The notes beneath the pieces are model-generated. The model was not told the origin of the DNA. It did not search any database and saw only the letters and a program-made list of their open reading frames with translations. Shown here one piece after another: positions 34,558 through 43,712 of a DNA stretch of 64,000 nucleotides (its first letter is position 1; every line of letters starts with the position of its first letter). Source of the stretch: Effrenium voratum (lineage: Eukaryota > Sar > Dinophyceae > Suessiales > Symbiodiniaceae); contig CAUJNA010000824.1 in NCBI GenBank assembly GCA_963377175.1, forward strand, positions 952,501-1,016,500. Direction: 5' to 3'. The position numbers and the translations under genes are program-made.

Positions 34558-37020
34558 TTAGGCAGGCCGTGCCAGGTCCGCGCTGACCCGTATGGGTCGC
34601 GTGGCCGTGAAAAACGCCGTGAGTTGTCTCATGGCGCTAATGCTGTGCAGGTCACAGCCGATCCGCACACCTTTCTGTGGAGGGTGCACCGACAAAAAAG
34701 AGCGATCAATCCCCGAAGAAAGAAAGCCCTCCAACGAAAAGTGGCGTGCAAACGCGGTCAAAACGCGGTTGACCAACCGCAGGTGGCTAGCAACGGTAGG
34801 CCTGGCGAACGGAGCGACATGCGTCGCATGTTCATACTTGCCATCAGGTGTGGCAATGGGAAAAGCCTGGCCAGCTCCGTGCTGGTAAAACAAAACTAAT
34901 TCCAACATGCTGACATCCACGCAAGCTTCGCTTTGCCCATCAAGGGCCAAGAGCCACTCGAAGAACTGCCGCAGAAAGCTACTGGGAAGGTCCAGCAGCT
35001 TTGTCTCGCCAAATGACGTCCAGTCCTCAGGCAGGTGATCGGCCCAAATGCCTTGGCGGTCATGCCATTGCACATGAGGCCCACCGGGCTGTTCAGCTGG
35101 ATCAGGTTCTTCCTGTTCGTCGATTTGCAGGTTCTCGCCCTGAGCACGGGTACATTGTGCGATGCGAAGGTAAATGCGCTCCAGCGCATCACAGATTCCG
35201 GCCCAGTGCTTGAAGAACTGCTTGGCCTGGTTGTGCAAGTGTACAAAATCAGCAGATCGGTTCCGGTTGGCTGTAACGGCGGCATGGTCAGCTTGATTGT
35301 TTCCGCATGCGACCCATTCCTCAAAAGGGGATTCACAGTCGGCTTCCTGAAGATGTGATGGGATCCAGCGAATCTGAAAAGTCCCGGCTGTTGTGGTTCT
35401 GAGTAAGTCTGCTGCGGCGTGCCAAAGGTCCTCGTTTTCACCTGACGGGGCTTCGGTGGGCTCATGAAGCAGCGCGTCAATTCCGTGCACGGTAGACTGT
35501 GAGTCCGACCAAACGCATGTACGGCAGTTGTGTTTGATAGTCCACCGGATGGCGCTAATAACTGCTGTCAGCTCCGCACGGCTGATTGTCTGTACTGTAC
35601 CTGACAAATGTCCTGCTGCGATACATCCGCGATCCGGTGCGATGGCCGCCCAGGCTGCTAATGCAAGCTGCGAGTCTTGGTGGCCAAAACATGAACCGTC
35701 CGTAAAAACATGCTGTAATTGTGCGCCATCAGGTTCGAGATGAAACTCGCCAGAGCTGTCAGCTGTATAGTGGAGCTGCTCCTTGATGCCGGCAAAAAAC
35801 GGGTTTCTCGGGACGAGCAAATGGTGGCTGACGCAGGTTGGGAGAGAGTCCCACATGTCGGCCACCCACTGGTCCTCTGCACGGCAGGTCCTGTAGCGTG
35901 GGCAGTTGCATACCTGGTGCTTGTAGTCCTCCGGGACAAGGCATAGTGGGCACTGCGCGCTCTTGGTCAGATCGTATCGAGCATGATGAGCGGGAGCACG
36001 AAAGGACCCGTCCTGCACTGCTGATACCAGTCGCGCCTGGAGTGGTGTGTACTTGGATCGCCGGCGTGTAGAGCAGGCGTGGTCGATGCCGTTGAGGTCG
36101 CTCATGGAGTTGCGATGCTGCACTTGTTGCGCAATACGCTGCGCCCACGCATCTTCAAGCCTGCTCGTCAGCTCATTGGACGAGCATGTGAGAAAGTTGA
36201 AGTGAAGGCCGTCATGGTCGGTGATATAGGGGACAGTGTTGATCGTCCATTTGAGCGGGTCGCAGATTTCTAGCAGCTTGGAGAAAGGTCCTGGTAGTAG
36301 GCGCCCATCAAACTGTCGCATGAATTGCGCCCACTCGTTGACATGAGCTGGCTGTTTGCGGCAAATCCGGCGAAAGTCCCTGAAGACCGTGAGGGCTTGG
36401 TAGAATCCGGGGTCGGCTTGAAAAGGTAAAGCAAGCGTGAGTCTCAGCATGGGATTGCCTCCTGCACACTTCAGACTCAAAGCTGCTACGGCTGCTGATC
36501 GAAGCCGCCGGATGTGCTGTTCACCCAAGAGGCAAGTGACGATCCCATGTAGGGCTCGCGGCCAGAAACATGTCCACAGGGTTCTGGCTTTCACTTCCAG
36601 GGGGCCTGGCGCACGTCGAAGCGCCTGCCATTTGCCGGAGAGACCGCGGCATCTGTCCACCAGACCAGCGTTGCGTAGGGAGCTGCCGTATGTCATGCAG
36701 CCGCCCAAGTCTCGCGCGTTGCGGACCGTGCGGCAAGGGAAGGACTGCAGCGATTTTCTGTCGGTAGCCGATGCGGCCCACACGAAGGACTTGTCGTAGT
36801 CGATCGGCAGGGCGAGCATATTGCAGAAGCTTTCCAGAGCACACCATCCTCTTGCTAACGTAGCAGGGGAGTAGGCTGTGGCCGCAAGGTTGTCAACGTA
36901 GCTATATGCTGAGGTCGACGGAGCAAATGCCTGCATGTAGAGATGGAAGCTGAGGTTGATCATCGTCATGGCAGCAACACTCAAAGGGCATCCTTCGGGG
37001 AATCCGACAGAAGATCCGAT
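34558..37020 (-). CDS. LINE RT (motifs B-C), zinc knuckle and RNase H
   Basis: Open frame of about 808 codons after the frame break; the listed start is not a real initiation site. It begins with GFPEGCPLSVAAM (RT motif B, usual form GxPQGxxLS). Motif C is YVDN (about residues 29-32) instead of Y-x-D-D. About residues 345-359 is CPLC-x7-HQVC, a C-x2-C-x7-H-x2-C knuckle. RNase H follows with D429 in FTDGS, E471 in SRAELTAV, D494 in WSDSQ and D566 in NNQADHA. The last 240 residues have no recognised domain. Normally this would be fused to ORF3. Confidence 0.9.
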   Translation of the reverse strand: MGSSVGFPEGCPLSVAAMTMINLSFHLYMQAFAPSTSAYSYVDNLAATAYSPATLARGWCALESFCNMLALPIDYDKSFVWAASATDRKSLQSFPCRTVRNARDLGGCMTYGSSLRNAGLVDRCRGLSGKWQALRRAPGPLEVKARTLWTCFWPRALHGIVTCLLGEQHIRRLRSAAVAALSLKCAGGNPMLRLTLALPFQADPGFYQALTVFRDFRRICRKQPAHVNEWAQFMRQFDGRLLPGPFSKLLEICDPLKWTINTVPYITDHDGLHFNFLTCSSNELTSRLEDAWAQRIAQQVQHRNSMSDLNGIDHACSTRRRSKYTPLQARLVSAVQDGSFRAPAHHARYDLTKSAQCPLCLVPEDYKHQVCNCPRYRTCRAEDQWVADMWDSLPTCVSHHLLVPRNPFFAGIKEQLHYTADSSGEFHLEPDGAQLQHVFTDGSCFGHQDSQLALAAWAAIAPDRGCIAAGHLSGTVQTISRAELTAVISAIRWTIKHNCRTCVWSDSQSTVHGIDALLHEPTEAPSGENEDLWHAAADLLRTTTAGTFQIRWIPSHLQEADCESPFEEWVACGNNQADHAAVTANRNRSADFVHLHNQAKQFFKHWAGICDALERIYLRIAQCTRAQGENLQIDEQEEPDPAEQPGGPHVQWHDRQGIWADHLPEDWTSFGETKLLDLPSSFLRQFFEWLLALDGQSEACVDVSMLELVLFYQHGAGQAFPIATPDGKYEHATHVAPFARPTVASHLRLVNRVLTAFARHFSLEGFLSSGIDRSFLSVHPPQKGVRIGCDLHSISAMRQLTAFFTATRPIRVSADLARPA

Positions 37021-39791
37021 GGGGGAGGAGGCTGCCCCGGACGACGAAGGCTGCCCCGGACGACGAAGCGCCGCTGGTTGTTGTGCAAAAAGTCAAGCCA
37101 GGGATTGAGGACCTTGTCCGAGATGCCAAGGGCCTTCGCGATGAGGGCGACTGGTTCCCTGCGAAGGTTGTTAAAGCAGCGTTGCAGGTCGACTGCGAAT
37201 CCGCAAAGTCCGTCGGCCGAGTGGTCGGCTTGGGCGCTAAGCTCAACAAGTGCTTGCATGGCGAAGACATATTGCATGGCCTCCTTTTCAGGCATGAAAC
37301 CATATGCTGTGTCGTGGATCAAGTGGCTGACGCCCTTGAGGATGGTCTTTGAGCGGATTGCCGCCCAAGTGCGGTAGATCAGGCTGTAAATGACGATTGG
37401 GCGGTAACTGTCTGCTGCTTTGGAGTTGGCGGTCTTGGCGATGCAGCTGACTGTGCCCTGAAGTAGCTGTTTGGGCCAAGTGGTTTGGCCGTCCTCGAGG
37501 CTGTTGAGCCATTTGACAAGCTGCTGCTTGTGGCCCGGGTGCATCTGGCGGAGGTCCTGGAGTGCAAATCCGTCGGCTCCTTTAGCAGCGTGTGGGCGGT
37601 ACTTCTTGAGGGTGTCGTCCCACATTGAGACCGTGATGGGCTCACATGGGAAGTGGCCCTTGGGGATGTAGGCTTGGACGAAGCTGGCAATTCTCGTAAG
37701 CTCTTCGTTGGATAGCCGGGTTGAGGTGTTCCAACTCGATGAGCTCGAGTGGATGTCATTGATGTGAGTGACAAAGGAGTCCTGCTCAATGCCGTGCCCT
37801 GGGCAAAGAAGCCGGTCGGTGTCGACCTGGGCGACATCAGAGGCAATGGCCTGTACATGGGCTGGTTCTCCATGGAGGGACCAGACCGAATTGCCCCTGG
37901 TGCAGATGTCCTTGTCGAGGTGCACAAAATTGTTTTCCGTGTCTACAGCCAAAATGGTGTAGTCCCGAGCGATCGTGAGCGTGTCGATGGCCGGTTGTCT
38001 GTCCTCCCGAATGTAGTGGTAGAGAGCTCCACTTTGCTCGTCGTATTTGAGCTTGATAGCCTGGCGTCGTTGGTGTAGATGCCAGGCCTCGAATTTGCGG
38101 AAGTTGGAGCGGTAGTCCTGAAAGATCAAGATAGCAACGGGGAGTGATGGCGGTGAGTACGGCAGTCTACATGGGCTGCCTTGAAGTTGCAGCTGCCGAT
38201 TGGGCCACCAGTTGTGAAAGCCGCCGCGAAAGCCAGAGCTCCTAGTGATGGCCCCCCAGAGCTGAGCGCGGTAGAGGGAGGAGTTGATGCTGGTCACGTT
38301 GGATCGGAGTGAGTGGAGATAGCTCTGGAGTCGTCGTAGTTGCTTGCACCATTGCCGCACAGCAGTGCCGGCAAGGCTGGACATGATGATCTCCTCACCT
38401 GGGCGGCTTGATTTGATGGCATGCGCCGTGGTGTGGACTTGCTCAGGTTCTGTCCACTTGGCACGCCCTTTGCAGCGGCGAGGCAGGTCTTTGTTGTGGT
38501 CCAGCTCTACGTAGCCGTTGAGGGAGTTCTCAAAGGAGTAGGCAAAATGCTGGTACCACGCAGTGGATGTCTCCTGTTCATGGACGGGGGCAAGGCTAGC
38601 GGAGTGCCATCCTGGGATGTTGATGGAGCCCCATGGGATGGCGGCTGGTTGTCGCCACCTTCGAATTTGTTGCTGCTGGGCCTTGGTCCACAGATCGACG
38701 ATGACCGAGGAGTGTTCCATGTAAACGTCTTTTATTCGGACGCGTTGTGTCAAGGCGGCTGCCTCGGGCGAAAGAAAGATCAGGTCCCGTTGGGTGGCAC
38801 CCTTGCACGTTGGCTGGGGCTGTTGCTGCCAAAGGGCCAAGGCAAGCTGCTGTGCCTCTACCCAGCCGTGTTGCTTCCAGAGGGCGATTTGTGGTAGGGT
38901 AGACTCATCGTGGTTGAAGTCTCCAGCCACAACCCGGACTCCTTGGAGTCCGACCACTATTTCACGTGTGATGGTGGCTAACAGGCGATCTGTGAGAGCA
39001 CGGGCGTCCGGGTAAGTTGGGCCCGGTGGGAAGCCGTATACGGCGGTCGTAGTGATAGGCACACCGTCGAAGATGTGCCTGGCCGTGGTGACTCTGCCGG
39101 TCTCAAAGACGCCGGCGTCCCAGGGCAGAGTGAGGGGTCGTGCTGGAAGGTCTGTAGCGATGAGCACTCCAGTCCATGATCCAGCCCAGTGGGAGTGCGC
39201 TCTGAGCGGAGCAGGAGCACCCTCAATGCATCGGACCTGCCGCTGTTGGGCACGGCCGAGCTGCGCGAGTTTTCTGCGCACAATGGGTCCCGTGACATGG
39301 GACAGTTGTGTTTCGGCGAGATGCCAAATTCCTGGGCCTTGTTGGATTTGGAGGTCCTCCTTGCCGTTCAATCCCGAGGGGTTTGTGGTACCCACAGCCA
39401 GAAGCTCCTCAGTGGGAGGGAGCGGCCAGGTTGGTCCAGGGTTGTGTGCTTCCCCGATTCGATAGAGGCGAGCATGATGGTGGTCGTTGGCAGCAGTTGC
39501 AAAGCACACTGCGTGCCGGTTGTGGTTGCCCTCCCATGGGTGTCCCCCGGACCCAGACTCGCAAGAGGTTTCCAGACCGGAAACCTTCGCGCTGTTATAG
39601 TAGAGCAGGGCACAGGGTTCTCCCAGGTAAGGCATGGGCGTAGCCGCGCAAGAGCAGAGCTGCGAAATCCAAAGCACAGCGGTGGGGATCAGGCGACTGG
39701 TGCGACCTGTGATCATAGCCGGCTTCCCGGAGGGTCGCTTCCGGGATCCGGGCTTAGTCAATCGGTGCGTGCTTTTTTGGCCAGTAGGGCC
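36981..39791 (-). CDS. LINE ORF3: APE-type endonuclease and RT N-terminal half
   Basis: The frame opens after a TGA at 39,792; the first ATG is at 39,716, giving about 911 residues. Domains in order, numbered from codon 39,761: GEAHNPGP at about 103-110; endonuclease at about 122-357 with N127 (TTNPSG), E150 (ETQL), Y242, D281-N283 (GDFNHD), D326 (QRDLIF) and H350 (EHSS); a long linker; RT fingers with YRPIVIYSLIYR and a palm motif A VDLQRCFNNL. It ends at TGA before motif B because of a frame break. Target-primed reverse transcription in the nucleus is the expected role. Confidence 0.92.
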   Translation of the reverse strand, partial: GPTGQKSTHRLTKPGSRKRPSGKPAMITGRTSRLIPTAVLWISQLCSCAATPMPYLGEPCALLYYNSAKVSGLETSCESGSGGHPWEGNHNRHAVCFATAANDHHHARLYRIGEAHNPGPTWPLPPTEELLAVGTTNPSGLNGKEDLQIQQGPGIWHLAETQLSHVTGPIVRRKLAQLGRAQQRQVRCIEGAPAPLRAHSHWAGSWTGVLIATDLPARPLTLPWDAGVFETGRVTTARHIFDGVPITTTAVYGFPPGPTYPDARALTDRLLATITREIVVGLQGVRVVAGDFNHDESTLPQIALWKQHGWVEAQQLALALWQQQPQPTCKGATQRDLIFLSPEAAALTQRVRIKDVYMEHSSVIVDLWTKAQQQQIRRWRQPAAIPWGSINIPGWHSASLAPVHEQETSTAWYQHFAYSFENSLNGYVELDHNKDLPRRCKGRAKWTEPEQVHTTAHAIKSSRPGEEIIMSSLAGTAVRQWCKQLRRLQSYLHSLRSNVTSINSSLYRAQLWGAITRSSGFRGGFHNWWPNRQLQLQGSPCRLPYSPPSLPVAILIFQDYRSNFRKFEAWHLHQRRQAIKLKYDEQSGALYHYIREDRQPAIDTLTIARDYTILAVDTENNFVHLDKDICTRGNSVWSLHGEPAHVQAIASDVAQVDTDRLLCPGHGIEQDSFVTHINDIHSSSSSWNTSTRLSNEELTRIASFVQAYIPKGHFPCEPITVSMWDDTLKKYRPHAAKGADGFALQDLRQMHPGHKQQLVKWLNSLEDGQTTWPKQLLQGTVSCIAKTANSKAADSYRPIVIYSLIYRTWAAIRSKTILKGVSHLIHDTAYGFMPEKEAMQYVFAMQALVELSAQADHSADGLCGFAVDLQRCFNNLRREPVALIAKALGISDKVLNPWLDFLHNNQRRFVVRGSLRRPGQPPPPSDLLSDSPKDAL
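37030..37067. repeat. 19-bp perfect tandem duplication inside the RT gene
   Basis: GGCTGCCCCGGACGACGAA is present twice in a row (37,030-37,048 and 37,049-37,067). It lies exactly between RT motifs A and B where the reading frame changes. Because 19 is not a multiple of three it shifts frame; losing one copy alone would not bring A and B into the same frame. Confidence 0.95.
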
Positions 39792-41131
39792 TCAAAGCGT
39801 TGGAACTGCGTGTCGATCTGGGAGGAGAGGTCGTGCTTGATGTTGCCAACAGCGGCTTGGAGCGCGTCTCCCTGGCTGCGGATTTGTTGTTTGACCTCGG
39901 TGAGGTCGCCTTGCTGCTGTGTGACGACCTGTTGCAGAAGCTTGAGGTCTTCTCCCTGCTTCTGGCCGTGTTGGCTGAGCTCGTGGAACCAGCTTTCGAA
40001 GCGTTTGCCTTGGTCGCGGAGCTCTTGGACACTGACCTCAAGTTGCATGAGCTTCGAGGCATCTGCGTTTTTAGCTACCTCGCTGCGTATGGCTTCCTGC
40101 ATGTCCTGTTTGAGGGCCGTGCCGAGTTGGTCGATTTTCTTGGAGCTGGTGGCCGACTGTTGTGGGACAACTGGTGACATGGTGATGTCCCCGCTGGCGT
40201 GGTGCCATTTTGCCCATGGGTCGCCGCCGAGAAGCCATGGGTCCTGTTGAGGGCTGGTGGTGGTGGGGTTGGAGGTGGCTCCTTGCTGGATGTGCTTTCT
40301 GGTGCGCCCAGTGGCGCACAAGGTAGAACTGCTGCTGGATTTTGGACCAACGTCTTTGACTTTGGTGACAATGACCTCGCTGCCGATTCCAGGGAGCACC
40401 CAGCTGGGTGGGTCTGCGGCTGCTCCGACTTCCCAGGTTGCTCCTTCTGCTGAACCGCGTCCGGATTGGAGTGGGCGAGCGCTCCATCCCCACTGTGTCA
40501 GAAGTTGGGTGATGCCGTTACGCTGGATCCCGTGTGGCAGGGGAAAAAGCCGGTAGATGCTATGGATCTTGACCTGCACATATTCGTGTCCGGGTCGGAG
40601 TTGGGCAAAAGCGCTTTTCTCGTCCTGCTCCTGGACGCGAATGCCGAATTTGTTGCCGAGCCGAGTGATGGCCAGGGCAGAGTCGCATGTGCGAGCACGG
40701 TGTTTGGCATCCTGGATGTTGGCGCCTGGCAGCCAGATCACGGTGTATCGTGGGTCAATGGCTCTACCATCAGGGGCACGTGGATCGAAGTACGTGCCGT
40801 TGCTGCCGGAGACGGTCTGGAGGAGTGGGCTGGCAGATTCTGGTACCCGGATGTGCGCATGGAAGAGGACACAGTGCTCGATGGCAGTCCGTTTTCCATC
40901 TGCCGAGGCATATGTCCAAGCCCATACGTCTTGTATGACATAGTCGACGGGTTCCTCGATGGCCGGGTGGAATTTACAGGAGGCTTCTGGGCACTTCTGG
41001 AGCAGTGGCGTGTTCTTGACGATGGACTTGATCGGGGCTTTGACGAAAGCCTGCCAGTCGTGAGGGCACTCGTCCCGAATCGTAGCTGTGGCGATCTCAT
41101 CCTGTAGGGGATTTGGTGACTCGCTTGACCG
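39758..41131 (-). CDS. LINE ORF2: RRM-like plus coiled-coil protein
   Basis: The frame is open from 41,131, just after a TGA in that frame, to TGA at 39,758 (457 codons). No ATG lies near its 5' edge, so it may be reached by frameshifting from ORF1. The N-terminal part has Cys/His pairs (DECPHDW, CPEASCKFH). The middle has YTVIWLPG and YVQVKIHSIYRLFPLPHGI, which look like the strands of an RRM-type fold seen in LINE nucleic-acid-binding proteins. The last 120 residues are a Gln/Lys-rich coiled coil (LKQDMQEAIRSEVAKN onward). Likely the RNA-binding, multimerising ORF1p counterpart. Function is inferred from layout. Confidence 0.75.
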   Translation of the reverse strand, partial: RSSESPNPLQDEIATATIRDECPHDWQAFVKAPIKSIVKNTPLLQKCPEASCKFHPAIEEPVDYVIQDVWAWTYASADGKRTAIEHCVLFHAHIRVPESASPLLQTVSGSNGTYFDPRAPDGRAIDPRYTVIWLPGANIQDAKHRARTCDSALAITRLGNKFGIRVQEQDEKSAFAQLRPGHEYVQVKIHSIYRLFPLPHGIQRNGITQLLTQWGWSARPLQSGRGSAEGATWEVGAAADPPSWVLPGIGSEVIVTKVKDVGPKSSSSSTLCATGRTRKHIQQGATSNPTTTSPQQDPWLLGGDPWAKWHHASGDITMSPVVPQQSATSSKKIDQLGTALKQDMQEAIRSEVAKNADASKLMQLEVSVQELRDQGKRFESWFHELSQHGQKQGEDLKLLQQVVTQQQGDLTEVKQQIRSQGDALQAAVGNIKHDLSSQIDTQFQRFEALLAKKARTD

Positions 41132-43712
41132 TCATGTCGCCGATCTGGATGAGGCTCCCTGTCAGGAGGACAGGTTCGTTGGTCCCAGTGTAGACCGCCG
41201 GGAACCGAATGGTTTCCGCTTGCTGCACAGTGGGCTGCGTGGGGAGCTCAGAGGTAGTGATGATGGCAAGGGCATCCGTGGAAATGCTCTGGGCGTCGTT
41301 AATGAAGTGCATAGCCTCGGCGACTGTGGTGATGGCAAAGCCTCTCTTGTTGGCGCTGACTTCAGCAAGAGGAATCTGGCTGATGTTGTTGTCCTCGTCA
41401 TCTGTGAAGATGCCGTCGGGGACGATGAGCTGGTTGGGATCGACGTGGAGTTCGGGCTGGTTGTGAGGCTTGTAGCCCTGCTTGGCTTTTTTGTTTTTGG
41501 CTGCTGGGATGTACGCTCCGTGTTCGGAGCTGGCCCGTGATGCGATGTGGTCCTGTAATTCGTCGTAGAGAATCCAGCGGAACCTGGTGGCCGGTCTGGA
41601 TGCTAATGCTTTGAGTGCTTGCCAGCAGTTCTTGTCTTTCAGGGCTTTTTGGATGGGCCCAGCGCCGAGCTTGGCAATTGCCTGGTCGGTCCTGTCCTGT
41701 GCAGCGTCCTCTGGAACTCCTTTCGAGATGAGGATGGCTTTGAGTTCGGAGTGTGTGCTGGGTAGGAGCGGACCGCCTGCTCGGAGTTCACCAGGCTGGC
41801 TAAGCGTGGCGAAGGAGTGGTGCCATTGTCTGAGGTGGGCCTGAGTAATGTGGTCCCACAGTTGGAGGTGCCACCCAAAGTGGGCAGCAGCAATTGCGCC
41901 ACAGTCTCCTTCACAGGTAGAGCTGAAGACATGTTTGTGCTGGAAGCGGATGGGTGGCCAATCATAGATGGCTGTGAGGTCGGTGGCAAGCTTGAGAGCT
42001 GCTGCAGTGTTTGGTGAGTCTGGCCTGTCCCAGCAAGTGGCCAGGGTGTGGTTGTTGTCCTGCTCACAAGTGAGCAGCGTCCAGTGCTGGTTGCAAGGAA
42101 AAACAGTGACAAGGCGATCCGTGTGGGGCACCCGGATGTCGTCATGGACGCGGGAATGGTCGGTGGCGTTCCCAAGCAATGCGTGTGCCTGGTGTGGCGT
42201 GATGACGGTCCAAGGACGGGGATCAAGATAGGCGTTGTAGTTGATGAGATTGTGGATGTTGGTGAGGACCGCAAGGTCATCCCAAGTATGGTCGGCTGTG
42301 GCCAGTCCGGCTGCCCGGAGGCGAGTGGAGGAAGCCGTCTCGTAGTAGTTGCATACCTGGCGTTTTGTGGAGCGGCTGACTGTGCACTCAAGCCGGTCTG
42401 TTGCGCTGGTGATCAGCTCATTATCGGTTTTGTGGTAACCGGCCGGATAGACACGGATTGCTGCTCCCCACCCTTGGAGTGAGGTTTCGGCCTTCTTGAG
42501 CTGAGCCAGAGTAGTTGGCTTGTCTAGCGTGATCAGGGCATCGGGTTCTCCGTCCTCTGTGAGGGTGAGGGTGCGCGGCATGAACATGGACGGTGTGATC
42601 CAGCATAGAAGCCGGTCTTGCAGGAGCTTGTGTTGGTACTCCTGGATCATTCCAACTGGCGAGCGCTTTGGGCGTCCGGTGTTGATATGGATAACCCAGT
42701 TGACGATGTGGCCGAAAACCCAAACCGCCTGCAAGGGTGCTGCCAGTTGTCCGATTAGGCACAGAGCATGCCTGGCCGGTCCAGGAAGGGGTGTTGAAGG
42801 CATCAGGGTGTTCAGGAAACCTGCTTCGCCCGGGTGCAGGAAGCGCTTCATGCCGGTGCTGCTGGAGATGACCGAAAATCCACGGAGGCCGTGTTGGCGC
42901 AGTCGGGTGTCGGAGAGCGGCCCGGATCGGCATCCACAGGGACAGGCCTGTAAGGCCACCCCCCACGAGTGCAATGCCGTTGGTGCAGGTGCTGCTGTGT
43001 TGAGGTGGCGCAGATCCCTGCCATATTGAGGATCACCGTACTTCTGCTCCTCCTCCGATGTCCATTGAAGGTTGGACTCATCAGCGTTGCTCCAAACTGG
43101 CCACTCCTGAATGACTGATCCCACATTGGGAAAAGGATTGGTGCTGGGCCACGGGTGCAAGGAGAAGGGCACTCGTGAGTCTTCTGGGATCATGATGCAC
43201 CACCATCGCTTGCGCTTGCTGGCCCATTGGTCTTGCAGGTCAAGGGTGACATGATGTACTTGCCATCTTCGTAAGTTGGCATATTGCGCGAGGAGGTTCT
43301 GCACGTCCACATTGTGTCGGGCATTGTGCACGCATTCCAGGATGAGGCCCACAGATTGCAAAAACCAGGAGGCCTTCAAGATGGAGATGAGTGTTTGCCC
43401 CCGGCTGTCACGCATTCCTTGTTGGTCCCCCTGGGCACTGTATGGCTGGCATGGAAAGCCTGCCGAAAGCAGGCATGGCTGAGCCGATCCGATTTGGTGG
43501 AACTTGAAGAGCGCCTCCATGTCCTCCATCTGGGCATGCACCACCTGATGGCCCTGGAGCCGAAGTGCATCACATGCCAGCCGGCTGTGGTCGAGGCAGG
43601 CGACCGTTTTGATTCCCACAAAGTTGGCTCCCTGAGAGAAGCCACCAAGGCCGGTGCAGAGCTCTTTGAGCTGGAAGAAAGCCCCATGGGTGGGCTTCGA
43701 ATGGGCGATCAT
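41097..43712 (-). CDS. LINE ORF1: C5-cytosine methyltransferase fused to Ulp1/C48-like protease
   Basis: 871 codons from ATG 43,712. Residues about 10-335 form a C5 DNA methyltransferase: motif I ELCTGLGGFSQG (17-28), motif II ACLDH (38-42), catalytic PCQ in GFPCQPYS (87-89), motif VI as ECV (126-128, usually ENV), a KRKR stretch for motif VIII (166-169), and motif X GQLAAPLQA (321-329, usually GN). Expected to methylate CpG or other cytosines using AdoMet. Residues about 500-640 resemble a Ulp1/C48 cysteine protease: QHW (H543), D562 in CWDRPD and C604 in EGDCGAIA, in the family order H-D-C; the usual Gln six residues before the Cys is not seen (Ser). The C-terminal 230 residues are unassigned. 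The frame continues upstream of the ATG without stop to about 43,830. Confidence 0.88.
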   Translation of the reverse strand: MIAHSKPTHGAFFQLKELCTGLGGFSQGANFVGIKTVACLDHSRLACDALRLQGHQVVHAQMEDMEALFKFHQIGSAQPCLLSAGFPCQPYSAQGDQQGMRDSRGQTLISILKASWFLQSVGLILECVHNARHNVDVQNLLAQYANLRRWQVHHVTLDLQDQWASKRKRWWCIMIPEDSRVPFSLHPWPSTNPFPNVGSVIQEWPVWSNADESNLQWTSEEEQKYGDPQYGRDLRHLNTAAPAPTALHSWGVALQACPCGCRSGPLSDTRLRQHGLRGFSVISSSTGMKRFLHPGEAGFLNTLMPSTPLPGPARHALCLIGQLAAPLQAVWVFGHIVNWVIHINTGRPKRSPVGMIQEYQHKLLQDRLLCWITPSMFMPRTLTLTEDGEPDALITLDKPTTLAQLKKAETSLQGWGAAIRVYPAGYHKTDNELITSATDRLECTVSRSTKRQVCNYYETASSTRLRAAGLATADHTWDDLAVLTNIHNLINYNAYLDPRPWTVITPHQAHALLGNATDHSRVHDDIRVPHTDRLVTVFPCNQHWTLLTCEQDNNHTLATCWDRPDSPNTAAALKLATDLTAIYDWPPIRFQHKHVFSSTCEGDCGAIAAAHFGWHLQLWDHITQAHLRQWHHSFATLSQPGELRAGGPLLPSTHSELKAILISKGVPEDAAQDRTDQAIAKLGAGPIQKALKDKNCWQALKALASRPATRFRWILYDELQDHIASRASSEHGAYIPAAKNKKAKQGYKPHNQPELHVDPNQLIVPDGIFTDDEDNNISQIPLAEVSANKRGFAITTVAEAMHFINDAQSISTDALAIITTSELPTQPTVQQAETIRFPAVYTGTNEPVLLTGSLIQIGDMTVKRVTKSPTG

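Larger units (their letters stand above)
34558..43712 (-). mobile_element. LINE-type non-LTR retrotransposon carrying a DNA methyltransferase
   Basis: Coding order on the minus strand is ORF1 (methyltransferase plus candidate protease), ORF2 (RRM-like, coiled coil), ORF3 (APE endonuclease, RT), then the RT remainder with zinc knuckle and RNase H after a frame break. Over 9.1 kb of almost continuous coding, no introns, no LTRs seen. The 'GEAHNPGP' word before the endonuclease is a familiar feature of dinoflagellate LINEs. Ends are not defined: I could not identify a target-site duplication or a poly(A) tail. A TA run lies at 34,472 and another TA tract at 43,997. Frame damage suggests this copy is inactive. 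Confidence 0.9.

Noticed and set aside
34327..34899. + strand 190-codon ORF across the LINE 3' end
   Set aside because: Shadow of the minus-strand RT/RNase H frame plus repeat.
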